This document shows positions 8,856 to 17,991 of a stretch of 34,559 nt of DNA, piece by piece. A model generated the notes under the pieces. It searched no databases. It had not been told where the DNA came from and saw only the letters and a list, made by a program, of their open reading frames with translations. The first letter of the stretch is position 1, and every line of letters begins with the position of its first letter. This stretch comes from Gammaproteobacteria bacterium (GTDB lineage Bacteria; Pseudomonadota; Gammaproteobacteria; Xanthomonadales; SZUA-36), in the NCBI GenBank assembly GCA_021772915.1, contig JAJFLB010000058.1, forward strand, positions 1 to 34,559, in the 5' to 3' direction. The translations under genes were made by a program, and so were the position numbers.

Positions 8856-10043
8856 TTAATCCTGTAAAACTCCCAACTCCTTACCCACCTTGATGAATGC
8901 ACCGAGCGCGCGGTCCAGGTGATGCTTTTCATGGGCAGCCGACACCTGTACCCGAATCCGCGCCTCGCCCTCTGGTACAACCGGAAAGAAAAAACCAATG
9001 ACGTAGATGCCTTCGGTCAGCAGGCGAGCCGCAAATTCCTGGGCCAGGGGCGCATCGTATAACATCACAGGCACGATCGGGTGTCTGCCTTGCTTGATGT
9101 CAAAACCTGCTGCACGCATCTGCTTGCGGAAGTAAATTGTGTTGTTTTCCAAGCGGTCACGGAGCTCGGTTGAAGAGGACAGTATTGCAAACACTTTACT
9201 GGCCGCCGCGACCAATGGTGGTGGCAGGGTGTTGGAAAACAGATAAGGTCGTGAGCGTTGCCGTAACAGGTCAATGATTTCCTGGCGACCGGTGGTAAAA
9301 CCACCCGAGCCGCCACCCAGCGCTTTGCCCAGTGTGGACGTGAAAATATCAATCCGGTCCATTACCCCGCGGTCTTCGGCGGATCCCCTGCCGGTTTTGC
9401 CCATGAAACCGGTGGCGTGGCTGTCGTCCACCATCACCAGTGCATCATAAGTTTCCGCGAGGCTGGTGATTTCATCGAGTTTTGCAATGTAGCCGTCCAT
9501 ACTGAACACACCATCGGTTGCGATGACACGGCTACGGCAAGATTGACTGTCCTGCAGGGCTTTCTCCAGGGCCTGCATGTCACTATTCGGGTAACGGTAG
9601 CGTTGGGCTTTACACAAGCGAATCCCGTCGATGATCGAGGCGTGGTTCAACGCATCTGAGATCACGGCGTCTTCGGGTCCCAGCAAGGTCTCGAACAGCC
9701 CGCCGTTGGCATCAAAACACGAGGTGTACAAAATCGTGTCTTGCGTGCCGAAGAACTCTGAAATGGCTTCTTCCAGTTGCTTGTGCAGATCCTGTGTGCC
9801 GCAAATGAAACGTACCGAGGCGAGCCCGAAACCGTACTTGTCCAGTGCGCTGTGGGCGGCTGCTATAACCTCCTGATTATCTGCCAATCCCAGATAGTTG
9901 TTGGCACAGAAATTGAGCACTTCCCCGCCATCCTGGACACCTATCTCCACGCTTTGTGGTGACGTGATGACCCGTTCCGTCTTGTAGAGACCGGCTGCGC
10001 GGATCTCGTCAAGTGTTGTGCTCAGACGATCCAAAGAGACCAT
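8856..10043 (-). CDS. kbl: 2-amino-3-ketobutyrate CoA ligase (glycine C-acetyltransferase)
   Basis: A 395-residue pyridoxal-phosphate enzyme of the alpha-oxoamine synthase family. It cleaves 2-amino-3-ketobutyrate with CoA to glycine and acetyl-CoA. The PLP lysine is K240 in [17 protein letters not shown] (205-212) supplies the Asp and His that contact the cofactor, and FCANNYLGL (45-53) and NHASIIDG are typical of the family. Start ATG 10043 has GGGAG 8 nt upstream. It lies 45 bp downstream of tdh on the same strand, so the dehydrogenase and lyase of threonine degradation form an operon. Unlike the E. coli order kbl-tdh, tdh comes first here. Confidence 0.97.
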   Translation of the reverse strand: MVSLDRLSTTLDEIRAAGLYKTERVITSPQSVEIGVQDGGEVLNFCANNYLGLADNQEVIAAAHSALDKYGFGLASVRFICGTQDLHKQLEEAISEFFGTQDTILYTSCFDANGGLFETLLGPEDAVISDALNHASIIDGIRLCKAQRYRYPNSDMQALEKALQDSQSCRSRVIATDGVFSMDGYIAKLDEITSLAETYDALVMVDDSHATGFMGKTGRGSAEDRGVMDRIDIFTSTLGKALGGGSGGFTTGRQEIIDLLRQRSRPYLFSNTLPPPLVAAASKVFAILSSSTELRDRLENNTIYFRKQMRAAGFDIKQGRHPIVPVMLYDAPLAQEFAARLLTEGIYVIGFFFPVVPEGEARIRVQVSAAHEKHHLDRALGAFIKVGKELGVLQD

Positions 10044-10088
10044 ATCAATTACTCCCGGGCACGCTGTTGCTGGTGTGTGAGGGGCGCA

Positions 10089-11132
10089 TTAGATCGCTCC
10101 GGTCCAGTCGCAGACTACCTTGCCGCAGTTGCCGGCCCGCATCAATTGGAATCCCCTCTCATACTCGTCAATGGGAATATGGTGCGTCATGGCTTTATGC
10201 AACGGGAACCCGGTCAGCACCATCTGGGTCATTTTGTACCAGGTTTCGTACATACGACGGCCATAGATGCCGTGCAACTCCAGACCCTTGAAAATGATCT
10301 GGTCCCAGTCAGCCCCGGTACCGGCAGGCAGTAGTCCGAGCAGGGCTACTTGTCCGCCATGAAACATATGATGTAACAGGTCGTTGAACGCGACTGGCTG
10401 CCCAGACATTTCCATACCGATGTCAAAGCCCTCGATTCCCAGCTTCCTGACGACGTCTGCAATCGACTCGCGGGTGACGTTAATTGTTCGTGTTGCGCCC
10501 ATTTCCGTTGCCAGGTTCAGACGGTAATCATTGACGTCAGTAATCACCACGTGACGTGCGCCCACGTGTTTGCAAATGCCTGCCGCAATGATTCCAACCG
10601 GACCGGCGCCGGTGATAAGCACATCCTCACCGACCAGATCAAACTGCAAAGCGCAATGGGCAGCATTGCCAAACGGGTCAAAAAAAGCCGCCAGTTCCGG
10701 TGCGACTTCGTCCGGGATCGGCCACAGGTTGGTTGCGGGAACAACAACATATTCTGCAAACGCACCATTGCGGTTGACACCGATACCGACGGTGTTGGGG
10801 CATAAATGCCGCTTACCTGCCCGACAGTTACGGCAATGCCCGCAAATGATGTGGCCTTCGGCGGAAACCCTGTCACCCTCTTTGTAGGTGGTTACGCCCG
10901 GGCCCACTTCCACAATGCGGCCGACAAATTCGTGTCCAATGACCAGACCTGGTGTGATCGTTTTTTGCGCCCATTCATCCCAGTTGTAAATATGCACATC
11001 AGTGCCACAGATGGCGGTCTTTTCGACTTTAATGAGCACCTCGTTGGTGCTGATGGTCGGGATGGCGACGTTTTCCATCCAGATGCCCGCCTTGGATTCA
11101 CTTTTAACCAGTGCACGCATGGTTTGGTGCAT
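10089..11132 (-). CDS. tdh: L-threonine 3-dehydrogenase
   Basis: A 347-residue zinc-dependent medium-chain alcohol dehydrogenase that oxidises threonine to 2-amino-3-ketobutyrate with NAD+, the substrate of Kbl. Catalytic zinc ligands are C42 (ICGTD) and H67/E68 (GHE). The structural zinc site is C97, C100, C103 and C111. The nucleotide-binding turn is GAGPVG. Start ATG 11132 has AGGAG 5 nt upstream; a second in-frame ATG four codons later lacks such a site. A perfect TATAAT lies about 50 bp upstream (see the promoter entry). First gene of the tdh-kbl operon, divergent from the small secreted protein gene at 11404. Confidence 0.97.
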   Translation of the reverse strand: MHQTMRALVKSESKAGIWMENVAIPTISTNEVLIKVEKTAICGTDVHIYNWDEWAQKTITPGLVIGHEFVGRIVEVGPGVTTYKEGDRVSAEGHIICGHCRNCRAGKRHLCPNTVGIGVNRNGAFAEYVVVPATNLWPIPDEVAPELAAFFDPFGNAAHCALQFDLVGEDVLITGAGPVGIIAAGICKHVGARHVVITDVNDYRLNLATEMGATRTINVTRESIADVVRKLGIEGFDIGMEMSGQPVAFNDLLHHMFHGGQVALLGLLPAGTGADWDQIIFKGLELHGIYGRRMYETWYKMTQMVLTGFPLHKAMTHHIPIDEYERGFQLMRAGNCGKVVCDWTGAI

Positions 11133-11182
11133 GATTGCTCCTGTTATTGGACGGTGAGCAAAGCCCCCGGGAAAGTGATGGA

Positions 11183-11188
11183 ATTATA
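11183..11188 (-). promoter_or_regulatory. Candidate -10 box for tdh-kbl
   Basis: The minus strand reads TATAAT, a perfect sigma-70 -10 hexamer, preceded by CCGG. It would place the transcript start about 44 bases before the tdh ATG. No good -35 match is visible at 16-18 bp spacing, so either an activator is needed or this is a chance match. No riboswitch fold was recognised in the leader. Confidence 0.4.
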
Positions 11189-11403
11189 CCGGACGGCATG
11201 GGAGTGCGTTACCCTTGTGCAGGTTTTGCTGCAAGCCTTCCTTGCCAATCCCGGTCCAAAAACCGCAGACTGAGAATTTCCCGGTTGGTTGTTACTCACA
11301 TCTTTACCCTGGCGGGTGCTGACCTGCTGAATTTTCGGGTGATTGGACTTGTTTATTCTACGCGGGTGGATTATCTTTTTTAAAGACCAGGAGGAATATG
11401 GCA

Positions 11404-11751
11404 ATGCGAGTAATTAAATTGTGTGCTTACTTAACGATACTGTTAATGACCACGGCGCTTATTACACCTACTGCATCAGCGCAAACAGTGTTTGGTGCCG
11501 GCGTGGGCGGTGGGAGTTGTAGTAACGTTACGCGACTGATCTCCCGTGACTGGTTACAACTGAAGGGTTTCTTCGGGGTTGGTAAAGAGAAACAGATGCG
11601 GCCAAAATCAAAGGACTTTTTTTGTGTGTCACCGTACTATGTGCGCGATGCTGTGAAGAAAAACGCCGTTTCCTTCACTCTGAAGTGTTTCACCCTGCAA
11701 ACGCGTAATTTTTGTTGTGACTCAAAACTGACTGAATGCGCCAGTATATAG
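11404..11751 (+). CDS. Small secreted cysteine-rich protein, unknown function
   Basis: A 115-residue protein not assigned to a known family. It has a clear Sec signal peptide: a short basic start, a hydrophobic core from about residue 6 to 20, and an ASA-Q cleavage site around residue 24. The mature ~90 residues hold six cysteines (one near the start, one in DFFC, one in LKC, the adjacent pair in NFCC, one in LTEC), enough for three disulfides, and many basic residues. ATG 11398 also begins the frame, but AGGAGG (11389-11394) is only 3 nt before it and 9 nt before ATG 11404, so 11404 is preferred. The gene stands alone between divergent tdh and a convergent NTPase gene. Export to the periplasm or outside is inferred. 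Confidence 0.75.
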   Translation: MRVIKLCAYLTILLMTTALITPTASAQTVFGAGVGGGSCSNVTRLISRDWLQLKGFFGVGKEKQMRPKSKDFFCVSPYYVRDAVKKNAVSFTLKCFTLQTRNFCCDSKLTECASI

Positions 11752-11781
11752 ATCAATGTCGTCGTCGCTGCGAATCCCCCC

Positions 11782-13095
11782 CTAGTTGACTGCGCTCTCG
11801 ATGTAGGGTCGGAGTCCTTCCTTACCCTGTTCATCCAGTTCGTAACGGACACGCACTGAGGGCTTGTCGATCCGGAGTAGTTTGCCGAGATCGATCGGGG
11901 TGCCGATCATCACGACGTCGCAGTCAACGGCGTTGATGGTCTCCTGGAGCTCGGCCATTTGTTTGTCACCGTAACCCATGGCGGGGAGAATGTCCGTCAT
12001 GTGATTGTAGTTCACGTAGGTTGCATTTATCGATCCAACTGCGTGCGGTCGGGGATCGACGATTTCAGCTGCACCGAATTGGCGTGCGGCCACGTGACCG
12101 GCCCCATAACGCATTTCACCATGCGTTAGCGTCGGTCCGTCCTCGACTACCAGTACTCGCTTACCACGAACCGCATCCGGGTCGTCCAGGGTTACCGGGG
12201 AATCGGCGCGGATGATGCCGGCCTCCGGATTTATTCGTCGGATGTTGTTCTCAACGCTGTCGACATCCTCCGGCTTGGCATTACCCACCTTGTTGATTAC
12301 AACTACGTCGGCGAGCCGGGCATTGGTCTCTCCCGGGTAATACGATACCTCGTGACCCGGACGATGGGGATCTGCGACTACTATGGTCAGATCCGGCTGG
12401 TAAAAGGCAACGTCATTGTTGCCGCCGTCCCAGAGAATGACGTCAGCCTCCTTCTCCGCCTCGGCAAGAATCTGCTCATAATCCACCCCGGCGAAGAGCA
12501 GATTACCCATGGCAATGTGTGGCTCGTATTCTTCACGTTCTTCGATGGTGCATTCGTGTTTCTCCAGGTCGTCGTAGGACGCAAATCGTTGCCACACCTG
12601 TTTGCGCAGATCACCGTAGGGCATCGGGTGGCGGATTGTAGCAACTTTCTTGCCCATTTCCTTGAGGATTTCGTTGACACGGCGGGAAGTCTGACTCTTG
12701 CCACAACCGGTGCGTACCGCGCAAACCGCAATGAGTGGTTTGGAGGATTTCACCATGGTGCTGGCCGGGCTCAGCATCTTGAAATCGGCCCCGGCGGCAT
12801 TGATGATGGCACCCTTATGCATCACGACTTCGTGGGGCAGGTCGGAATAGGACATGATGCATTCCTTCACGTCATGCTTCCTGATCAGGTCCGTGAGCTC
12901 ATTTTCTGAATGGATCTGGATACCATTCGGATAGGCTTCGCCCGCCAGTTCGGGCGGGTACATCCGTCCGTCAATATCGGGAATCTGGGTAGCGGTAAAC
13001 GCTACCACCCTGTAGTTCGGATTGTTTCTGTAACAAATGTTGAAGTCGTGGAAATCCCGGCCCGCTGCGCCGAGAATGATGATATTGATTGGCAT
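11782..13095 (-). CDS. Cyclic 2,3-diphosphoglycerate synthetase-like NTPase (COG2403 type)
   Basis: A 437-residue cytosolic protein with an N-terminal Rossmann-like segment ILGAAGRDFHDF (7-18) and a central P-loop AVRTGCGKS (126-134), followed by motifs such as VILWDGGNND and VVVINKVG that resemble SIMIBI-class GTPases. It resembles the family that contains archaeal cyclic-2,3-diphosphoglycerate synthetase and many bacterial proteins annotated only as predicted GTPases. In archaea the product is a thermoprotectant; the role in a gammaproteobacterium is unknown. Start ATG 13095 has AGGAG 7 nt upstream. It is monocistronic, with a GC-rich 20-nt hairpin (13155-13174) in the upstream region. Family membership is fairly sure; function is not. 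Confidence 0.75.
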   Translation of the reverse strand: MPINIIILGAAGRDFHDFNICYRNNPNYRVVAFTATQIPDIDGRMYPPELAGEAYPNGIQIHSENELTDLIRKHDVKECIMSYSDLPHEVVMHKGAIINAAGADFKMLSPASTMVKSSKPLIAVCAVRTGCGKSQTSRRVNEILKEMGKKVATIRHPMPYGDLRKQVWQRFASYDDLEKHECTIEEREEYEPHIAMGNLLFAGVDYEQILAEAEKEADVILWDGGNNDVAFYQPDLTIVVADPHRPGHEVSYYPGETNARLADVVVINKVGNAKPEDVDSVENNIRRINPEAGIIRADSPVTLDDPDAVRGKRVLVVEDGPTLTHGEMRYGAGHVAARQFGAAEIVDPRPHAVGSINATYVNYNHMTDILPAMGYGDKQMAELQETINAVDCDVVMIGTPIDLGKLLRIDKPSVRVRYELDEQGKEGLRPYIESAVN

Positions 13096-13323
13096 GTCTA
13101 ATCTCCTGCCGTCATGGACGCCCCGCCAGGCGGCGGTTGTACCAGGAAGGCATTGCCCCCCTTTGGGGAGGGGCTGGACCCGTAGACCAGGGCTCCCCGG
13201 TCGGCAGAAATTCTAGCACGGGCAGCGTTGCCGGTCATCGGCTAATTGAGTGGGGTGCCTTTGCCGTGAACTTTGTAAACCCGGTTATTTGTTTTCAGAG
13301 GTTTGCAGTAATTGGCACTGCTG

Positions 13324-13803
13324 TTAATCGTCTCTACATCCCATGCGTGAGCCCGTTATGCAACGGCCAGGCCTACCGCCCTCTGCCCGTTTGGCTATCT
13401 TGTCGGCTTTTATTTTGAGCGCTTCTTTACCGTATTTACTCTTCAACTTGGTAGCGCTGGAGAGGGCTTTATCTTTGTCACTGATACGTTGTAGCAGTGC
13501 ATCACTGCTAGCAACTATTTCATCTTCGCCGCTCTCCGCCGCCAGCACTGACCACGCATAAGCTTTCTTCAGGTCAATTGTTCTTCCCTCACCATTGGTG
13601 TACATCTTTGCAACCTGGTGCTGGGAATGATGATCACCGGTCTTTGCCAGTTTGAAGTAGGCTTTGTAGGCATTTTTGAATTTGCCTTGCCGGTAGTACT
13701 GATCTGCCTTGGTCCCTTGTGTCTTCATTTCGCTCGCCAGCGAGTCGGGCGCCTGTGCAGCGGCAATTAGGATCAGACAGACAGTAAGATAAACTATTTT
13801 CAC
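13324..13803 (-). CDS. Secreted Sel1-repeat (TPR-like) protein
   Basis: A 159-residue protein with an N-terminal signal peptide (hydrophobic residues about 3-17, cleavage likely near residue 24). It has one to two Sel1-like repeats: a helix around YYRQGKFKNAYKAYFKLA, then the pattern AKMYTNGEGRTIDLKKAYAW, where NGEG..D..KAY is the diagnostic Sel1 turn. The C-terminus is basic and ends with a CITGSRMGC segment, like the CxTGSR tails of other periplasmic gammaproteobacterial proteins. Start is GTG 13803, with GGAG 6 nt upstream. Sel1 repeats mediate protein contacts; the partner is not apparent from the neighbours. Confidence 0.8.
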   Translation of the reverse strand: MKIVYLTVCLILIAAAQAPDSLASEMKTQGTKADQYYRQGKFKNAYKAYFKLAKTGDHHSQHQVAKMYTNGEGRTIDLKKAYAWSVLAAESGEDEIVASSDALLQRISDKDKALSSATKLKSKYGKEALKIKADKIAKRAEGGRPGRCITGSRMGCRDD

Positions 13804-14014
13804 GACATTCTCCCCACGAGATTCAGATTGATTTTGTGTATCTAATTGGTTAAGTATTGGACTGGCAATATCCGAGAATGCTACACCCTACCCAAAACTA
13901 ATTGGAAATACCAATACTTTCTGTTGTCATCCCATTGTATCTTCGGGTTCACGATTATCCATCGCCTGATCCGGCAATTCCCCATCGGCCAGCAGGGCGA
14001 GGCACTATCCAGAA

Positions 14015-16186
14015 TTACTCGCCATCGTCCTCACTACCATCCTTCTTTTTATCCTTTTTGCCACCGAACAAACCTTGCAATAGCATCTGGGCCGGATCGT
14101 CGCTTTTCTCGTTCTGATCCGATTCATTGCCGGAGGGTTGGTCGATGTTTTCGGTGTTGGCACCATCAGTTTTATCGGAATTATTTTCGAGGAGGTCACT
14201 TATGAACTCGTCCTTCTTTTTGTCAATTTTTGCTTTTTGAGAAGCGCCAATTGCAGCCATGATGTCGATACCGATGTCAGGAGCATAAAGATTGCCGCTG
14301 AACTTGACCGGAATGGGTATACCACTAAGCTCCTCAAGCTCCTGTCCTCCTTGTCCTTCCAGGGTCCCGACAACGGTGGGTTTTACCAGGAAATCAATGG
14401 TTTCGCGGACCAGATCGGCCTGTCCTTTACCGGTGACACGCAGCAAAGGCGACAGCATCATTAAATCGTCACTGTCAAATAAACCATTCGTTATGGACCC
14501 CGTCATGCTGAGTTCAGAGAAATCCGTCTTGGGGTCTCGCTCGGACACCTCGGTGGTATTTCCCCCCAGGCCAAGTGCACCCTTTGCGGTGCGGATACTT
14601 TCAGCAACATTAATTCCCACGATGGCACCGTCGAGGAAACGGAGACTTATTGTGCCTGACAGGGTCTGGAGCGTGGCGTCGGTGTTGCTCAGATCGGCAC
14701 TTAAGCTACTGCTAAAATTGCCACTACCTGCCAGCCTGGGGTTACCGGTCAAATCTTGCAACAATGCTTCAGCCTGTATGCCTGACAAATCCTGGCTGGT
14801 GGTCAGTAAAGGGCGATTGCCACTGGCGTCGATCAGTATGTCGCCGTGGTAGAGCCCACCATAGACCTGAGCGTCTATGGGAAACAGCCGGACTCCACTG
14901 CCACTGCCGGTCAACTTTAATGAGGCGTTCGTTGCGACCAGGTTGGCAACTACCAACCTGCCAATTCTGAGGTCCCCTCCACCTGTAAAGCCCCGAAAGA
15001 CATCGATTGACAGATTCTCGGACTCGGTGGATTCAGCTGTCGATAAGTAGTTGTCGACATTCACGCTGTCGAGTCCAAAATCAAAAGCCACTTGTGGATG
15101 CTCAAAGTTTTGGATATTGAGACCGCCCTCAAGTGATGATTCATCAAACTTGACGATTAATTTTTGCATGTTAAAGCCGGTGGTCGAGCCTGAAAAATTC
15201 AATTTGGCTTGCAAACTCGTCAGCGCACTTTCACTGGCCATCAACGGCGCTTGCATCCCAACTGCTGCCATCAATGACCTGGGGTTGAATTCGGCCACAT
15301 CGAGTTGACCCTCAAATCCTGGCTCGCCAGAGAGTGAAGTTACCGTGATGTTACCGGTGGTTAAAACGTTGTGGAAACGGAGAGAGAAATCAGTCAATTC
15401 AGCTCGATCGCTGGCCAAATTGATGTCCACATTTGCCGCCATTGCCAGTTCCAGGGAAAACGGCTCTTCCTCGCTGCCGTGAATGCCGGTAAACCCGACT
15501 TCGAAATTATCGATTCCGTAGCGCGTCCCGTCGGCTTCTGACCTGATCTTTCCGCCGAATCTCACTGCCCCGGCGAGTTGCGGTTGATCCAACCCAACTG
15601 AAAAACTGCCTTCGAGATCAAACGGTTTGCCCAACTCAACATTGGATGCTTCCAAGGCAACATTCTTCAGTTGGGTGAGTTGTCCCGCATCGTTCCAGTT
15701 AATATCGGCGTTGTTGATCTCAATTCCGAAGAGAACAAAAGAACCGGTCTCGTCGTCGTCTTCCACGGGGCGCTCCGGACTGGCGTCCACAAGATCCGCC
15801 CAGTTGCTTTGACCATCAGCCTTGCGGTGCAGGTTTAGGGTCAGATCGTCAAGGACTATCTTACCCAATTCAAGCTTGTCGCCAACGAGTGTCAGTAGCT
15901 TTACAGACAAACCGGCTTCGCCGATTTTGAGCATCGGTTGAGACCCGAAGCCATCAGGGTTACTTAATTCCACGTCTTTTATGGTTAGTCCAGCCCATGG
16001 AAAAACCGTCCATTCAATCTCTCCTGAAATTGCCAATTCCCGGTTTGTTTGCTTATGAATAGCAGCGCGGATTTCTTCCTTGTAGTCGTTGGGATCGACA
16101 ATCAGGGGGAGCACGACTGAGCCAATGACGGTGAGTAAGACCAGGACACCGAGCCCTGCCAAAAACCACTTGAGAGTTTTGTTCAT
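14015..16186 (-). CDS. AsmA family protein
   Basis: A 723-residue AsmA-like protein, anchored in the inner membrane by one N-terminal helix (about residues 7-29) with the rest in the periplasm. The start, with a TM helix then VDPNDYKEEIRAAI, is typical of AsmA, as are GEIEWTVFPWAGLTIKDVEL further on and the C-terminal AsmA domain with LSGTISLRFLDGAIVGINV (about 510-530). AsmA-like proteins belong to the repeating-beta-groove group linked to phospholipid transport toward the outer membrane. The last ~70 residues are rich in K, D, E and S and are probably disordered. The gene is single and divergent from the TPR lipoprotein gene across 223 bp. Confidence 0.88.
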   Translation of the reverse strand: MNKTLKWFLAGLGVLVLLTVIGSVVLPLIVDPNDYKEEIRAAIHKQTNRELAISGEIEWTVFPWAGLTIKDVELSNPDGFGSQPMLKIGEAGLSVKLLTLVGDKLELGKIVLDDLTLNLHRKADGQSNWADLVDASPERPVEDDDETGSFVLFGIEINNADINWNDAGQLTQLKNVALEASNVELGKPFDLEGSFSVGLDQPQLAGAVRFGGKIRSEADGTRYGIDNFEVGFTGIHGSEEEPFSLELAMAANVDINLASDRAELTDFSLRFHNVLTTGNITVTSLSGEPGFEGQLDVAEFNPRSLMAAVGMQAPLMASESALTSLQAKLNFSGSTTGFNMQKLIVKFDESSLEGGLNIQNFEHPQVAFDFGLDSVNVDNYLSTAESTESENLSIDVFRGFTGGGDLRIGRLVVANLVATNASLKLTGSGSGVRLFPIDAQVYGGLYHGDILIDASGNRPLLTTSQDLSGIQAEALLQDLTGNPRLAGSGNFSSSLSADLSNTDATLQTLSGTISLRFLDGAIVGINVAESIRTAKGALGLGGNTTEVSERDPKTDFSELSMTGSITNGLFDSDDLMMLSPLLRVTGKGQADLVRETIDFLVKPTVVGTLEGQGGQELEELSGIPIPVKFSGNLYAPDIGIDIMAAIGASQKAKIDKKKDEFISDLLENNSDKTDGANTENIDQPSGNESDQNEKSDDPAQMLLQGLFGGKKDKKKDGSEDDGE

Positions 16187-16409
16187 CGAGATGTTTCCAA
16201 TTCAGTTCTTTGCAGGTACATGATACCGGCATCGGCTGGTCTTGACAGGCTCCGCTTCCGGCCTGACTTTATGCAACCATATTGTGAATTAAGGATTGGC
16301 GATCGCAAATGAAGGTTGGGTTAGCTGATTGGAAAGCAAAATCCCTGAGAGCATCTATACTCATTAGACACAACAGGGACAATCCCGTCCTCACGAGTGG
16401 AGAACCATT

Positions 16410-17933
16410 ATGATTGTTGAAGAAACCATGCGGCCCGGAAGGACGGTTGCAAGCCTTGTAATTGCAGCCAGTATGTTAGTGAGCATTGGCTGCTCGCAGT
16501 CGGGAGAGGAAGCTGCTCCAGTTGTCGCGCCGGCCCAAATTTCGGTCACGACCGCGTCTGAATCAGCCCGGGCGCTGTACGCTGAAGGCGAATACCTGTC
16601 GGATGTCGGTCGTGGCGTTCAGGCACGGGAAAAATTCCTGGCTGCAGCTGCAGAGGATCCATCATTTGCGCTGGCATATTATGGCCAGTCAAATGCCGCC
16701 TTGTCTTTTGCCCAGTTTCAGCACAGTCTTGATGCGGCCTCGGAACACTCTGAAGGCATCAGTGACGGTGAGCGGATGCTGATTGAAATTAACCGCTCTT
16801 TTTTGACTAATGACGCTGCTGCTGGATTGTCAGTTGCCCAAAAATTGGTGAAGATGTTCCCTGATAGTGCTCGTGCCAGGGTTGTCCTTGCCGGTATGCA
16901 AGCGAACCAGAATGACAACCAGGGTGCCAGGGAGTCTCACCAGAAAGCACTTGAGCTTGAAGAGAACATGGCCGCTGCGCTGACAGGTCTTGCAAATAAC
17001 AACCTTTTTGGTGAACCAAAAGATTTTGGCGCCGCTGAATCCTGGGCTAACAAACTCATTGCGGTCTATCCAAAAGAAGCCAAGGGTTATGAGATTTTGG
17101 GCGATATCAAGCGTGCCCAAAACGATCTGGAAGGCGCTCTCCAGGCCTATAATTCAGCCTCTCAGACCGATCCCACATTGGAACTCGCCGCGCATAAGCG
17201 TGGCCACGTTAATTCCTTCCTCGGCAATATAGAAGATGCGCGTAGCGCCTATGATGAAGCCATTGCCCTGGCGCCACCTGAAAGCAAGGCGAGTTATGCC
17301 GTGTACAAGGGTTTCACCAACATTCACGGTGGTGACATACCCGCAGCCATTGATGAACTTGAATTGCTGGCAGACAATATAGAGTCGATGGGGACTCCGG
17401 CAGATCAGGTTAAGGGTCTGCAGGTCTTCGCCCTGAACAGCGCTGCTTTTGCTGCCATTCATGCTGAATTGTTCGACCGGGCTGGACCACTTGTGGCCCG
17501 TCGTAATGAGTTGCAGATGGTGATCGCTGAAGATGTGGGCACCGATGATGCACGCCGTTTACAAAAAGCGAATTGCCAGTTTTGGGACGGTTTGCTGGCG
17601 GCGGCCCAGGGTGAAGCCCTGGGCGCGGCTGAACATGCCGAGGCAATTTCCTCTTTAGTTGAGGGAGACGATAATCCACGCAAACTCGAAGGCGCGCACT
17701 GGGTGCTTGGGAGGAGTGCCTTACAGTCAGGTGACTTTGCAAGCGCGGTTGACCACTTGCGGCAGGCGGATCACGCCAACAATATGTTTACCCGCTATCA
17801 TCTGGCGATGGCAGAGGAAGGTGCCGGCAATGTTGAGGAAGCTAAAAAGCTGTATACCGAGGTCGCCAGTTTTAATTTCAATTCTGTGGGCTTTGCACTG
17901 GTAGGAGGGGAAGCTGCAGCTCGCGCGAATTAG
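16410..17933 (+). CDS. TPR-repeat lipoprotein
   Basis: A 507-residue probable lipoprotein: after a short N-region and a hydrophobic helix comes the lipobox SIGC, with C28 the likely lipidated cysteine. Several TPR units follow from about residue 50, with SHQKALELEENMAAALTGL, AYNSASQTDPTLELAAHKRG and AYDEAIALAPPESKASYAVY showing the A-x-P turn pattern, and more repeats near the C-terminus. Start ATG 16410 has GGAG 7 nt upstream; ATG 16428 would also leave the signal intact. A TATACT (16356-16361) is a possible -10 box. A very strong terminator follows (17951-17977), so the gene is a single transcription unit. Its partner is unknown. Confidence 0.82.
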   Translation: MIVEETMRPGRTVASLVIAASMLVSIGCSQSGEEAAPVVAPAQISVTTASESARALYAEGEYLSDVGRGVQAREKFLAAAAEDPSFALAYYGQSNAALSFAQFQHSLDAASEHSEGISDGERMLIEINRSFLTNDAAAGLSVAQKLVKMFPDSARARVVLAGMQANQNDNQGARESHQKALELEENMAAALTGLANNNLFGEPKDFGAAESWANKLIAVYPKEAKGYEILGDIKRAQNDLEGALQAYNSASQTDPTLELAAHKRGHVNSFLGNIEDARSAYDEAIALAPPESKASYAVYKGFTNIHGGDIPAAIDELELLADNIESMGTPADQVKGLQVFALNSAAFAAIHAELFDRAGPLVARRNELQMVIAEDVGTDDARRLQKANCQFWDGLLAAAQGEALGAAEHAEAISSLVEGDDNPRKLEGAHWVLGRSALQSGDFASAVDHLRQADHANNMFTRYHLAMAEEGAGNVEEAKKLYTEVASFNFNSVGFALVGGEAAARAN

Positions 17934-17950
17934 TTGACCCAAGGGGTGAG

Positions 17951-17977
17951 CGGGGAAGGTGCATAGCACCTTCCCCG
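17951..17977 (+). terminator. Rho-independent terminator after the TPR lipoprotein
   Basis: A perfect 12-bp inverted repeat, CGGGGAAGGTGC with GCACCTTCCCCG, around a 3-nt ATA loop, begins 17 bp after the stop codon. The tail GTTGTTCTTT is T-rich only on the plus strand, so it terminates in the direction of the lipoprotein gene. Confidence 0.78.
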
Positions 17978-17991
17978 TTGTTCTTTAACCA

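Noticed and set aside
12352-12909. 185-residue plus-strand open frame
   Set aside because: Antisense to the P-loop NTPase gene; the minus-strand protein has clear motifs, the plus-strand one has none.
13155-13174. GC-rich hairpin upstream of the P-loop NTPase gene
   Set aside because: Short, with a mismatch and no downstream T run; no evidence for an attenuator or riboswitch.
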